Of a stretch of 64,000 bases of DNA, positions 10,088-20,959 are shown piece after piece. A model generated the notes under the pieces. The model ran no database searches and was not told the DNA's origin. It saw only the letters and a list, made by a program, of their open reading frames with translations. The position numbers were made by a program, and so were the translations under genes. Positions within the stretch are counted from its first letter, which is position 1; each line of letters starts with the position of its first letter. The stretch covers positions 62,001-126,000 of the forward strand of contig JADDOH010023643.1 in the NCBI GenBank assembly GCA_016648135.1, given 5' to 3'. Origin of the DNA: Agrypnia vestita. Taxonomy: Eukaryota > Arthropoda > Insecta > Trichoptera > Phryganeidae.

Positions 10088-10214
10088 CTGATACTAAACC
10101 GAAAATTATTAGTCACTATATAGTTATGTCGAATAGTTATTTCGACATCGACTGATACTAAACCGAAAATTATTAGATACTATAGGTATAGTTATTACGA
10201 ATAGTTATTTCGAC
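10088..10214. repeat. Two-copy tandem repeat, 64-bp period
   Basis: The words CTGATACTAAACCGAAAA and GAATAGTTATTTCGAC recur with a 64-bp offset (10088 and 10152). Confidence 0.8.
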
Positions 10215-10244
10215 TTCAAGTCTCGTTACAGAACACCAGAAATT

Positions 10245-10330
10245 AGTCCTGTTTTAGCTCAGTTTGAAATTAGTAATATTGTGTGACATATATTCCGTGT
10301 ACTTAAACATTTCTTTTTTTTAATAAAAAT
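10245..10330 (+). repeat. SINE family A, 3' fragment
   Basis: Contains GTCCTGTTTTAGCTCAG, then TGTGACATATATTCCGTG and a T-rich tail, matching the body of the copy at 1387-1583. The tRNA-like head is missing. Confidence 0.65.
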
Positions 10331-11076
10331 AATAAGCTCTGTTGTTATTGCAAACTAAGATAAGAGTGTTCTCCAGTATATCATCTTGATTCATTATTTA
10401 AATAATTTTATCGAATGTACAAAAATGCGCATTTCCATAATTTTGGAATCTTAAAATATCTCAGTTTGAGTTGAAACTGGCTTTATACATTGTTGCATTA
10501 CACCATCCAAACGAGCATTGAAAATGTCTTATAGTGACACTTTTTCTCTTCATTTATGCCTTATAATAACTGAAAATTGGACATGCAAAATTTTATATTC
10601 ACTAATATTTATTATTGTTGATAATGGAACTGTTGAAGGGCAGTGCACTTCTCAAGATAATGTTTCTAACAGACTATACATATAAGGTAAACTTAATACT
10701 TAACATAAAAAATGTTATCCGAGAGAGTAAACACCGTCGTGTGCAAATATAAACACCGTAGCTGAATTAATTATGGATTAATTATGGAGGCGGCCACACA
10801 TGCAATGGGCTGACGACCTGAATGGAAGTGCTGGCCCTGCAAAACCGAAAACTAAACAAGGGACCAGTGAAGGCGTTTGTATATTTAAAAGTGATGAAAA
10901 AAATAGAGGGAGATGTATATTTAAAAGTGGATGCAAAATGATGATGAAGTGAAAGACGGTCGTAGGAAGAACATATGCTAGTCTTCATACGAACAATTAA
11001 CCAATAATGTTAGTAACAGTTAAATTTACATATTTTTATAGCAATTTTTCGTACATTATGTAAGTCTTGTGACTTA
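10331..11076. other. Intergenic sequence
   Basis: No gene or repeat recognised. Short repeats of GTATATTTAAAAGTG occur near 10876 and 10915. Confidence 0.35.
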
Positions 11077-11234
11077 ATACCAGTTGCATCAAATTTGATT
11101 TGGTCTTTCGCATAAGACATAGATCTTTCGTATAAGGTATAGATTTTTACAAAAACGGTTGTTTGATTGATGGAAAACACAAAAATCTGTGCTTTAAACC
11201 AAAGATTACTGTAAATCAATGATGAAACCGTCCC
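11077..11234. mobile_element. MITE family H, diverged copy
   Basis: Bounded by TTA/TAA words. The left end TACCAGTTGCATCAAATTTG and the right end (inverse of GGGACGGTTTCATCATTG) are related. The interior has TATAGATTTTTACAAAAACGG and an imperfect inverse, AACACAAAAATCTGTGC, the family hairpin. Confidence 0.6.
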
Positions 11235-11294
11235 TTAACCAGAGTTTATTCAAAATCATAAATCTGTGTATGAATTTTAAATATTCACGGTTCA

Positions 11295-11390
11295 TCAGAA
11301 AAATAAAATAGAAATATATTTAGAAACTAGACATATAGGTTTACAGCATCACTTAGAAAAATTTCGATATCTAAAAAAAATGGCGGAGGT
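11295..11390. repeat. Dispersed repeat shared with 58140-58245
   Basis: About 85 bp containing GTTTACAGCATCAC and GAATTTCGATATC-type words match 58140-58245 at high identity in the same orientation. On the minus strand both can be read as FFLDIEI...DAV.LYV.FLNIF. This copy has a stop, so any coding role is uncertain. Confidence 0.6.
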
Positions 11391-12286
11391 AGATATTTAG
11401 ATAAATATTAAATTTATCAACTTCAGAGAAATAGAAAATTCAGAAATAGAAAAAAGAGAGATAAATGCAAAAATGGTTCGAAAACCAACCATGGAAAGCG
11501 GAGGACTACCTCTTTGCAAGAAAGCCGCAAAAATAATCAAAAAAAAAGGGCAAAAAAACAATGTTCTAAGGACTATTTTTGCCCACAATTAAAGGAGAAA
11601 TATTAGATTCACAGAAGATTGAATAATATGCATTATGTGTAAAGTACGTATTCGACATGTGTGTGAACTTTTTTTGTATATATTATTGTTTTATGCTTTT
11701 TTAATGAAGTATTGAATTAAATCTTATTTAAATATTTAGATTTTTTTCTAATATTTCAGTCTGATAAGAGCATTGATGATTAAAACTAATAAGAGCATCA
11801 ATTACAATATCGCATGTGTCATTGGTATTAAACACTAATCAAAATATATAATTCTCTACGTAAGAATATACATCGGTAATGCCATCAGATGGCAAAAATA
11901 ATAATAACGCTACTCTAGACAGCGCTGTTCTTACAGCATTAACCGGTGGTAGCCCAAAAATATATAATAAAAGTACGTCTTTTTGGACGGGTTATGGCAA
12001 ATTTAAAAATAAAATCTCTTCGTTACAAAAAGAGAAGAAAATTTTTTCGACAATAAACTGCGGTTAGTTTCAGTTGACTGTGTCGGGTGCAAACCCTCTG
12101 CCCAATTGTGACCGCTCGTCCGTGTGATATAAAATTGATAACAAATTTGTACTTTTTGGAATCTATTAAATTTATCCCCGCGGCGGTAATTTCGCGATAT
12201 TTCAGCCGGTAATTAAAATTTTGCGCGTAATATTTAGCGCGTATCCGATAGCCGGCAGCCGACATTTCCAGCACAGTGAAACAGGG
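11391..12286. other. AT-rich intergenic sequence
   Basis: Small frames at 11879-12067 (plus) and a 166-codon minus frame spanning 12023-12523 have no recognisable domain. The minus frame runs through the 19-bp tandem repeat below and is judged fortuitous. Confidence 0.35.
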
Positions 12287-12362
12287 GAATTGCCGGAGTT
12301 TAACCGGATTGCCGGAGTACAGCCAAATTGCCAGAATATAACTGAATTGCCGTACTGTAGTC
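12287..12362. repeat. Four-unit 19-bp tandem repeat
   Basis: The core word ATTGCCGGAG (variants ATTGCCAGAA, ATTGCCGTAC) recurs at exact 19-bp steps starting 12287, 12306, 12325 and 12344. As 19 is not divisible by three, the array is not a protein repeat. Confidence 0.85.
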
Positions 12363-13084
12363 GATACAATCGAGCCATGGGTGATCGAGGCACATTCTGG
12401 CCCGGTTTGTTCATAATTTGATAAGTAAACCAACAAAGAAATAATTACCACAAGCATTTGATTATGGAGATAAATGAGCAGAGGATATTTCTTTACAAAG
12501 CTCCTTTGTTTTTCTGAAAACATCGAGATTGTAAGTACATTGTCACATTGAAATGATTACGGGTGTTATGCCGAATGGTAATAATGATATTGAAATTGTT
12601 TGGTGTCCTTTTTATCGTGGTCAGTGTGTAACCGTCCCTGTGGACACCCTACTTTTATTTGTACGGACACCAAATTATTCTGTGAAGACATTATTGATAG
12701 AATTGTCGACCGCGTGTGAGCAAGTACCCAACTGTAGAAAAGAGGTTTCAATTTATTTATGTGCACACTGATCTGTATTTTTTCATATATGGCGAAAATA
12801 CACAAAATATTTCATATATTTTTTTTTTACATTCTTTATTTTATTGAAAAATATTTACCTGTCTATCCATGTCTACAATATTTAAGCGATAAATTAATTT
12901 TAGATAGTATTTTGTCCTCATTTTATTGTGAAGCTGCTCATATTGGCACAGATTCATCCTAATGGCTCATATCTTTACATACATGGTCCCGATACATAAA
13001 TAAGTATTAGAAATATCAATCACAAGTAAATATAAGCATTAATTTTATAATTTCTAGTATTTCAGGTAGATACAGCAAGATTAT
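12363..13084. other. Intergenic sequence
   Basis: No gene recognised. AT-rich frames only. Confidence 0.35.
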
Positions 13085-13460
13085 TATTATTTATTTATTT
13101 ATTTTATAATATATACGTCCTGATTTGGGCTTTTACACCAAAACTATCTTAGTACATAGGAATAAAATGACAAAAAATGGTATAGTATTAACAAATATAC
13201 ATAAAAAAGGTACTAGAAAATACAGTAAGTAATATTTAGAAAGTAGTTAGAAAGAAAGAAGTAAGAAATAAAAGAAAATACAACAAGTTAAAAAAAGATT
13301 CCACAGTCAGGAGCCACAGAAAAATGCATGTAGCATTGTATTATTGCATAAAAGCATGTAGTATTGTATTAAAGCATGTATTATGGGCAGGCAAAAATGA
13401 CATGATCGAAGGTTTCCGCCTTAGAATCACACTCACACATACACTAATTTAAGTCTGACT
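13085..13460 (-). repeat. Probable LINE 3' end, minus strand
   Basis: On the minus strand the segment ends GTGTAAAAGCCCAAATC, then an (AAAT)n tail near 13085-13105. This arrangement resembles the plus-strand 3' end at 8490-8560. No coding motif was recognised in it. Confidence 0.45.
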
Positions 13461-13877
13461 GAGCGGTTACTTGGCAATACCTGCCGCAATCAAACATTCA
13501 AAGTTGTTATGGACCAAGTTACGAGAATACGAAAAGCTGGAAGAAAGACAGCAAGCAAGAGACTAAAATTATGTTGGTTCACGCTCTAGCCTTTTCGATC
13601 TCTATATCTCTGCAGCGGAGACTTGCAGGTAAAATAGACGCCCTCGCGAGCAGCGTGATGCACGAATGCCTCGATCCTGCAACAAATCCAATCACAGCTA
13701 TCTCCATCTACAGGGCTGAGGGCGAACAGCCACCGAGACATCAGGGCCATTACTAGCCCGGTATCTTCGATTGAGGCCACTATATGTTAATTCCAACATG
13801 AACAAGGAATGGAATGAAATATTAATTTTAATTATGTCATTATCAATATAATGAATAGAAATATACTTTGTTTTCAC
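13461..13877. other. Intergenic sequence of moderate GC
   Basis: A 61-codon frame at 13571-13756 (plus) has no recognisable domain. Possibly retroelement-derived. Confidence 0.3.
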
Positions 13878-13889
13878 GACTTATATATT

Positions 13890-14060
13890 GAAAAAATCAA
13901 CATGCTTTAGGGCCAATGGTCCCTTTGTCAAGATACAGTGTATACTAACAAAATAAAATAAAAAATCGAAGAATAAACAATAAAAAATTAATAAATAATT
14001 AAGCACTAACATGAAGACAAATTTAAAAGATGAATATTTGTAAAAACGACCTGGTTATTT
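13890..14060 (-). repeat. Penelope-type terminal fragment with decayed hammerhead motif
   Basis: The minus strand reads CTTGACAAAGGGACC, then GGCCCTAAAGCATGTTGA. This is a degenerate version of the better preserved motif at 48981-49024 and the intact one at 27733-27802. Flanking sequence through AACGACCTGGTTATTTA (14050) is also shared with 49105-49135 and 27600-27620, so the whole fragment is one repeat family. Confidence 0.55.
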
Positions 14061-14068
14061 ATTATATT

Positions 14069-14612
14069 AACTAACTAACTAACTAACTACCCATCACGCC
14101 GTTTCCCTGCAGGGGTAGGCAGAGAGGATTGAACGCCACACTCTTCTATCCTGGCACACCACTTTTGCTTCGGCCACATTCATACATCTTCTCATACACG
14201 TTCTACGATTGTTGCGGCTTTTAACAGGGCCATCCTCAAATACTTGTAGTACCTGATCGTGCCAGGTCTTTCGCGGACGCCCTCTATTCCTGTTGCCTTC
14301 AACATTCGCCTCATATATTTTCTTAACCATCCTTTCCTCGTTCATACGTTCCACATGACCAAACCATCTCAGCACTCCTTTCTTTATTCTATCTACCACA
14401 CTACAGCCAGCATTGCATTCACTTCTAATTTGTTCATTCCTCACTCTATCGACCAAAGATTTTCCACACAAGCGTCTTAGTGACCGCATTTCGACCGCAT
14501 TCAGTCTACTTTCATTCCTCTTTTGCCAATTCCAGGCTTCACTTCCATACATAAGGGTTGGCATTATATTAAATTTACTATTAATACTTTTTCTAATTTC
14601 TAATTTATGCAA
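14069..14612 (-). pseudogene. RTE-like LINE, C-terminal reverse-transcriptase region with microsatellite tail
   Basis: The minus-strand frame of 172 residues shows the LINE C-terminal pattern: MPTLMYGSEAWNW, then EMRSLRRLCG, DRVRNEQIRSEC, VLRWFGHVERM, and RNRGRPRKTW. These match the post-catalytic 'thumb' region of RTE-type non-LTR retrotransposons. The frame stops a few bases before a (GTTA)n microsatellite (14069-14092), consistent with the very short 3' UTR and microsatellite tail known in RTE-clade elements. The catalytic palm (YADD) is absent, so this is a 5'-truncated dead copy. Confidence 0.8.
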
Positions 14613-14619
14613 CTGAAAT

Positions 14620-15890
14620 CTTGTATAATTTGTAAATAAAATTTGAAATATTAAAAGAATGTTCTATAACCAAAAGATGATTCGAAAATTCGGAATAATT
14701 ATTTTTGAAGAAGTTATGCCATCATCGATTTGGAAAAAAGTTTATTGATGTTTTCAAGGCTATCAGTCAATGCGATTACTTGTATAAAATTCCGCCATTA
14801 CCATGTAATAATAATATTATATTATTATGTATAATATATACGCGGAAAAACATGAATACAGACAAGGTGGGTGCACGTGCTACTTTTGTGGTAGTCACCC
14901 TATTCACACATGTAAAGAAATACAAATAAGGTACGTGCAAATTATAATATAATAAAATATAATAAAAAAATAGCGAAGCAATATTATGAATTATTCAACA
15001 TTTTAATGTTACAACCAGGTTTACAGTTTTGCACAAATTCGAAAGCCAGCAAAAAATATTTAATCCGAAAACGTTACTAACCGTGATCAGGAAATAGTAT
15101 CATAAAGGGATCAATTCCCGCACACGGCACCAGTTTAAACGTGGCAGGCTGTTGGACCCGTTTTGTTGGGAAAACGCTTTGACTTTATTGAAAATTACCC
15201 GCTGGAAAATAAGCCTTTCCACCGTAAACAACCTTTGTCGCTTAACTTGGAAAAAATCTGTAACGTAGCTTTCATAATATCAAAGTGACGCTTACTAACT
15301 ACCACCGGGCTCCGTGAAGAGGGTCTCGCCGGCGCCGTCCGAAGGATTTTTATTTTATAATGCTAAAATAGGTCTATATCAAATTATTCATTTCAAGATA
15401 CGCGCCCGTTTCAACCTGAAGTGATCAACGATCGAAGTACTTGAGAAAACGAGATTTCAAACAGAGACCACACGCTTATTTCCTTGCGTACGTAGTATAG
15501 AGCATTTGGCATGGCACATTATTTTTATTTATTTATTCCATATATGTGGCGTATACATACAAAACCGAGATTATCCATATGGAGCCCATATGTATAGTAG
15601 TGGTTTTGCATCCATTCGCCACATGTATGACCACAGACTCTCCAAACACCCTAAAAATAGTATATCGTCGGTCCCTACATGTACAAAAAAGTAATTTTGC
15701 AGGTGAGCTGCTTGAAGTTTGGCTTTACATATAAATTAGCGTATTTATCCGCTCTTTTACGTCAGTTTTCTTCTTTGAAAAATAATATATTTTTTGAATT
15801 AGAGAGAAGAGTACTTTCTATGTATTGGTATAAAGAAAAATATATGGTATAAAAAATTAAAAATTTTATTACATATTTTGTTATTAAAAA
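14620..15890. other. Intergenic sequence
   Basis: Several short open frames (14705-14929, 15506-15734) without motifs. A GC-richer word cluster is near 15305-15345. No gene supported. Confidence 0.35.
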
Positions 15891-15894
15891 AACC

Positions 15895-16165
15895 CTTAGA
15901 AGGCAAATTACATTTTATTTTGATTTCTCTTTTTGCTTTACCTCACCTTACCGATAATTTTGTATTTTTGTTTCTAATTATTTTATAAAATTTCAATTTA
16001 TGATATATTTGTTAATTTAAAAATTTATTGTAATATATATTTAACTATTTAAAAAAATTGTTTTTGCTCTGTAAATAGTCGACTGCCTTCAAACAGGTAA
16101 TCCCTAGTTAGGCAGTCGAAGTATAACACAATACAAAAAATAAGATGTGAATAAAAATATTATTA
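15895..16165 (+). repeat. LINE 3' terminal region with hairpin
   Basis: Shares with 55855-56245 the segment TTGTATTTTTGTTTC...TTAATTTAAAAAT and the terminal hairpin CTGCC...AAACAGGTAATCC...GGCAG, then CAATACAAAAAATAAGAT and an A-rich end. A conserved 3' hairpin followed by a simple tail fits a non-LTR retrotransposon 3' UTR. No coding sequence remains. Confidence 0.6.
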
Positions 16166-16258
16166 TTTTTTCAATTGATTCAGCAACATTGTAGATTGAA
16201 ATGTAAAAAAAATATAAATAAATCTATTATATATTTGATTAATTACACCTGTATATAA

Positions 16259-16309
<51 letters not shown>

Positions 16310-16311
16310 CG

Positions 16312-16390
16312 AAATAAATAAATAAATGAAATAAAGAGAAATACACAAATATCAAATAATAAAACTGAAAAATTAAATGCTGGAACCTGG
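16312..16390 (-). repeat. tRNA-headed repeat family B, 3' part only
   Basis: Minus-strand tail plus the start of the tRNA-like head (GCTGGAACCTGG), then joined directly to a plus-strand copy. Bounded on the left by a 50-bp (TA)n tract at 16257-16306. Confidence 0.7.
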
Positions 16391-16660
16391 ATAATAAAAA
16401 ATAATAATAAAAATGGAATAATATAAATAAGTGAATTAATAATTTAAAGAGAAACATATAACTATCAAATATTGACGACTTGTTAAGTCGCTGGGATAGT
16501 GAAATTGGTAACACGCTGTGCGCGAAACACAGAGGTCCGTGGTTCGTATCCAGGTTCCAGCATTTAATTTTTCAGTTTTATTATTTGATATCTGTGTATT
16601 TCTCTTTATTTCATTTATTTATTTCGCATTAAATATTACGGGACTCGTTTCCTTAAATCA
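16391..16660 (+). repeat. tRNA-headed repeat family B, full copy
   Basis: The leader includes AATAAGTGAATTAATAATTT and ATTGACGACTTGTTAAG. The tRNA-like head is GCTGGGATAGTGAAATTGG...TTCCAGCA, with pairing acceptor strands, a GTG/CAC D stem and a CTGTG/CACAG anticodon stem. The base before the presumed anticodon is G rather than U. The tail matches 3740-3870 and runs into (TA)n at 16681. tRNA search tools may miscall the head as a tRNA gene. Confidence 0.75.
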
Positions 16661-16754
16661 ATGAAAAATTCTGTTTAATAATATATATATATATATATAT
16701 ATATGAAGGATTATTTTCTAGGATAACCCGCGTATAGTCTTGAGAAAGGCTGTT

Positions 16755-16810
16755 ATATTGTACCCAGCGTTTCGGACAGATAGCACTGGCCATTTTCAAA
16801 GGGATTTTGC
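16755..16810 (-). ncRNA. Hammerhead-like motif at Penelope 3' end
   Basis: The minus strand reads CCTTTGAAAATGGCCAG, loop, CTGTCCGAAACGCTGGG. GGCCAG and CTGTCC form a stem II with one mismatch before C-GAAA. The first core box is changed, so activity is unlikely. Its place just downstream of the GIY-YIG coding part fits the known position of hammerheads in Penelope-like terminal repeats. Confidence 0.5.
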
Positions 16811-17039
16811 GCCTTGTATTTTGAGTTCTGTTTTGAATTAATGGCAAGCACACCCGTTCATTCCAGAAGTCTAATGCGAGGCTAATTGCTGAATTTATTT
16901 TGTGACCTGGTAATTCTTCTATTATTGTTGGAAATTCCGTTATTGTTAGTTATATTAATATGTTCATTTACTGCGTCTGTACTTTGTACTGTACTGTGGA
17001 ATCGGGTTATTAGGGGCTGATTTTGAAAAGATTTTACAG

Positions 17040-17840
17040 TCATTAAGAATGGATTTCCAAGTATAAGGAATTCGGATCGCGTCGTCGCGGCAATTCACGT
17101 TATTTATATTTTTATGTATTTCTATTGCTTCCCTATATATTCTGCATGTTCGTTATTAATATTTGCGATGGTTGAGGCATTATTAAAATCTATTTTATGT
17201 CCTTCTGTAAGGACATGATGAACTAAGGATGAGGTGAGTTATTTATTTTTAACATCTAGTTTATGCTCAGACACGTGGCAGGATATTTTTCTGTTAGACC
17301 GACCGATATAACACTTATCACAGTTCGCGCAAGGTATTTGATAAACGCCGTGAGATTCTAAAGGTATGTTGTCTTTGGGGCTTCTTAGCAATGAATTTAT
17401 TTTATTATTTGTTCGGAAAATTGTTTTAATATTGTTTTTGCGTAATAAGCGACTGATTTTATCGGTAGTGCCTTTTATGTACGGAAGAAAAGCTAGCGAC
17501 TTTGGGGGTTCAGTAGTAACTTTAGTATCTGAGTTTTTATTGTATTCGCGGTTGATGGCTTTCTTAATTATTGATTTAGAGTATCCGTTGCACACAAGGG
17601 CTGTTGTTAGTTTATTAAGCTCGTCTTTAATATGGTCTTTATCGGATAATCTTATATTACTATTGTAGTTTAAGTCATCATAATAAGCCATTTTATATTT
17701 CCTACCATTTGATCCTAAATTCGATGATTTGGTCAATACAAAAGGTTTTGAGGCAGGTTGGTTCTTGGTTTTTGGCCTGTCGGCCACCCGATTTCCCTCA
17801 AGTACCACTAGATGATTAATGGATCGGTTCGAGAATAGAG
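17040..17840 (-). pseudogene. Penelope-like polyprotein fragment, linker plus GIY-YIG endonuclease
   Basis: The minus frame reads from a KMAYYDDLNYNSN-type linker through LAFLPYIKGTTDKISRLL and NNIKTIFRTNNKI to GVYQIPCANCDKCYIGRSNR and VSEHKLD. The last part is the GIY-YIG nuclease signature with the CxxC zinc-like pair typical of Penelope-like elements. The open frame then hits a stop at 17239, but the protein continues after it as LVHHVLTEGHKIDFNNAS and, after a frameshift, YREAIEIHKNINNVNCRDD and TWKSILNDCKIF, the usual C-terminal region. At least one nonsense change and one frameshift mark it as dead. The first 60 residues of the longest frame (toward 17988) may be unrelated. Confidence 0.85.
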
Positions 17841-17990
17841 TAGTATATAACGTTTTGGTAATAATAATAAGCAAATAACATTTAAGTTTACCAAAAAGTA
17901 AAACGATAAATGTATCAGCCATAGAACGGCTTAAATACCACAGTAAAATATGCGACTGTCTCAATATGGAAACAAATTTTAGGTACACAT

Positions 17991-20108
17991 ATGTTTAAGC
18001 GCTTATTAAACAATGGAATATACAGACGAGAATTTGTTTCCGAGCCGGTGAAATCTATGTGTAGGCGCGTTAATATAATAATGAGCTTTTGTAACATTTA
18101 CATTAAACAGCGTTTATGAAAATTTTAAGTCTTCTAGCTTCTAGATAGATGTCTAGTTTAATTTACCGTTTTGTATAACCTCCTCGGACCCAAAGGATAA
18201 TCAAAATCGGTAATTTAATTCATCTTTTACGAAAAAAAATTTACAGTTCTTAAAATATTTCAAATCTATTGATCGTTAGCTTAACTAATTTGTAAAAGGA
18301 CACTATGGGTCCGAGCAGGTTAAAGATATAGAATTGCTCAAAGTTCTTAAAGATATAAAATTGCTCAAAGTTCTTCTACACTATAGTTGAGTAAAGAAAG
18401 CTCATTAAGAAACTCATTTTTTTAGTATAATATATTTTCTTTTTATTAATCATAATTCATTAGTTCAACTACTGATTAATTTTGTTCCGAATAAGCGGAG
18501 ACTAGAAGAACCGCATATGTTAACAGAGGAGCAATGCATGTAATGAGGAATTTCACTCCCGTGTGATGCGCTTGAAGAGAAAATTGAGCGAAACAGTGCA
18601 CGCTGATTTAAGCACCAGCCGCGTGCAGAAATACCTTCTGACCAGATGTCTGGGAAGTGAAGTATAACAATGTTTGACGATACACCTGAGTAATTACTTG
18701 ATGAAGAGAATGCTCAGTGATGTAAAATCGATTACCCAGTACCCCAGTCGCATGGCGCAGTAGTAACAGCGGTTGCACAATTTCACGACCGACGTAGTTC
18801 AAGGTATTTCATTATCAGACCGGAATGGCTGAATATCGCCTGAGCAATTAACTAATTAAATTTAAATAATATAGTACACTCGTGAACTAATGGCGTCAGA
18901 TTTCCAATGCACCAAAACATAACATTTAAATATAAATAAACAAACAGATGGAAACAAAAAAAGAGACAATGCCGCGTTAGAGATGTGATAGACTACTTTC
19001 CATTTATTTCCATTCCAAAGAGGTCTACTGACGAAGTATGCTGTCCGTGGAGAGCTCACAGAATAAACAGCTCCATTTTACAAGAAAAAATAATGATTTT
19101 TTTACAAATGCGCACTGAACTACCGCTAGGGATATTTCACAAGACGTAGGTACAGATGCAAGAAGAGGTTGGCAGGGTCGAGGGCACCCACGAGATCACC
19201 AACGAGACGTACGGATCTGGTGTCGTCCGCAACCAACGGTTCACTCCAGGAAACTGCAGATAGAAATAGAAGTGCCGGATAGTTCGGGCCGTGGTGCCAT
19301 CGTTAAGAGTTACCACGACTGCTCTGCACAACGAAGAAGATGCGTAACGAAAAAGAAGATGCACAACGAAGAAGAAGAATAAATAAACGATGAGGAGAGT
19401 AGATTCATCTCTGTTCAGTCTAGTAACACTAATTTTTATGGTTAGTTAAATATTTGTGTAAAATAAAATGTCACAAAGAATTAAAAATAAAGTTCATTGT
19501 CCGTTCTCGGGGGAGAAGAATGGAAGCGAGCGACGCACATTCCTATCATGACACGAATATTTCGTATTTTGCGACAGGTCAACCGGCGGTCCCCCCTGAC
19601 TTGTACGGTATGCACATTATGTAGTGTGTAGAGTTTCTTTGAATTCCTCAATTTTCCGGCAAATGTAGCCTGAAGGAAAATGGATATGAAAGGGCATTTT
19701 ACTCTACATTTTTGTGTTTAAATATCTTCACAAATAGGGATTTTTTTTATAATTTCTTTCATATTTCTGTAAATACTAAATATTGCAAAAGTTTATTTGA
19801 ATTATTTTCTAATTTGGCCATGTAAATTTTTTACTAGTTTATAAGGTACCTACAGTATAGTTTAACAATAATATTGATAATACCTCCTAAACAGGTAGAT
19901 ATTTCTGTAACGTTAATTACTAAATTGAGTAGTTAGTTCGTTTGTAAGAATATTTAATCATTCATTACTGTTAAGTATACATTGAACGTAATTATATCAT
20001 TATTTTTATTTCTTCTAATTCCATTCTAATGAACATGAATTTTGCAGTGAATTCTCATTTTTTTCCTACTGATAAATTGAAAATTAGGTAAAATTTATTT
20101 TGTACGTT
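17991..20108. other. Intergenic sequence; possible LINE 3' end
   Basis: A segment at about 19140-19390 (plus) reads GWQGRGHPRDHQRDVR and ends in AAGAAGAATAAATAAA, suggesting a retrotransposon C terminus with a tail, but the match is weak. The rest has no recognised gene. A direct repeat, AAGATATA(G/A)AATTGCTCAAAGTTCTT, occurs near 18325 and 18350. Confidence 0.35.
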
Positions 20109-20283
20109 GAGTAGATAGTTGGCGTAGTAGTTATGAATCTCGTCTAGTGATACAGGGGCCGGTGGTTCGGATCCCATTCCAGGATACTAGTAAGTTGTCC
20201 TATTTTCGTAGAGCAAGCGTTTAGCTTAGTTTGATGCAACAAGTATTCCGTGTTTACGTCTCTATTTTTATTTAAAAAAATCT
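20109..20283 (+). repeat. SINE family A, diverged copy
   Basis: The head contains GGTGGTTCGGATCCC (B box) and the body TTTAGCTTAGTTTGATG and AAGTATTCCGTG, ending in T/A-rich sequence. More diverged than the copies at 1387 and 51040. Confidence 0.7.
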
Positions 20284-20663
20284 GTGACATTTTATTAAAT
20301 CTATTTTTTCAAAATTATCAACAGATTGTTAATATATCTGATAGTTTTAGCATGACATCAAAGTATAATGTAAAGTATTTAGTGAGAATTAGGCGAGTAA
20401 CATGACATTAAAGAATGTAGGAGAATAATATGATTTTATCAAGGATCGACAATATTTTGTACAAAAATGAAACAATATCATTAAATATTTGAGAACATCG
20501 CTCCACGCAATGAATGTACATTAATTTAGAGTTTTAATTGATTACTTAAAAATGCCGCTTGTACAACGTAGTTCATAAAAATGTTTTGTTTTCAAAAAAA
20601 TGTTTAATGTACCTACCTATAATAAAAACGGTAAACTCTAAGGATTGATGTATATTCATTTTA

Positions 20664-20797
20664 GGGCCGGTTATTTGAAAAGTTTTATTAGTAATAAATA
20701 AGAAAAAACATAGATTTTAATGTTTTCCGCTTGTTTTCGTAAACATCTACACAGTTTGCTTAACAACAACTATTACCAATGATCACACAGCCGACCC
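20664..20797. mobile_element. MITE family H with TTA duplication
   Basis: Starts GGGCCGGTTATTTGAAAAG, ends ACACAGCCGACCC, and has TTA on both sides (20661-20663 and 20798-20800). The interior CATAGATTTTAATG...TTTTCGTAAACATC is the family hairpin. TTA/TAA duplications and GGGCC ends fit PIF/Harbinger. Confidence 0.75.
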
Positions 20798-20825
20798 TTA
20801 ATATATCTGTTTTAAACAATACTTA

Positions 20826-20930
20826 GTGCCGGTCGGATCAACCTGGATTATAGCAATCTTCATTAAAATCATAGATTTTTACGAAAACGCATGGTTGGAA
20901 ACGCATAAACCAAGTTGACGCATCTGGCCC
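20826..20930. mobile_element. MITE family H, short copy with TTA duplication
   Basis: Starts GTGCCGGTCGGATCAACC and ends GACGCATCTGGCCC, flanked by TTA at 20823-20825 and 20931-20933. The hairpin interior contains CATAGATTTTTACGAAAACG. It lies only 29 bp from the previous copy. Confidence 0.75.
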
Positions 20931-20959
20931 TTAGTAATCGAAAAATACACGCGCGAAGT

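Larger units (their letters stand above)
16700..17990 (-). mobile_element. Penelope-like retroelement, 3' half
   Basis: Minus-strand remnant containing, in order, the linker after the reverse transcriptase, a GIY-YIG endonuclease domain, downstream terminal coding sequence, a hammerhead-like motif and a GCGGGTTATCC end that meets (TA)n at 16681-16705. The reverse-transcriptase palm itself is absent, so the element is 5'-truncated. The GCGGGTTA end is shared with the inverted pair at 2647-3165. Confidence 0.8.

Noticed and set aside
12023..12523. 166-codon minus frame
   Set aside because: It runs through a 19-bp tandem repeat, has no domain, and neighbours show no splice or start evidence.
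16163..16514. Ile/Tyr-rich minus frames
   Set aside because: They translate the (TA)n microsatellite and AT-rich repeat tail.
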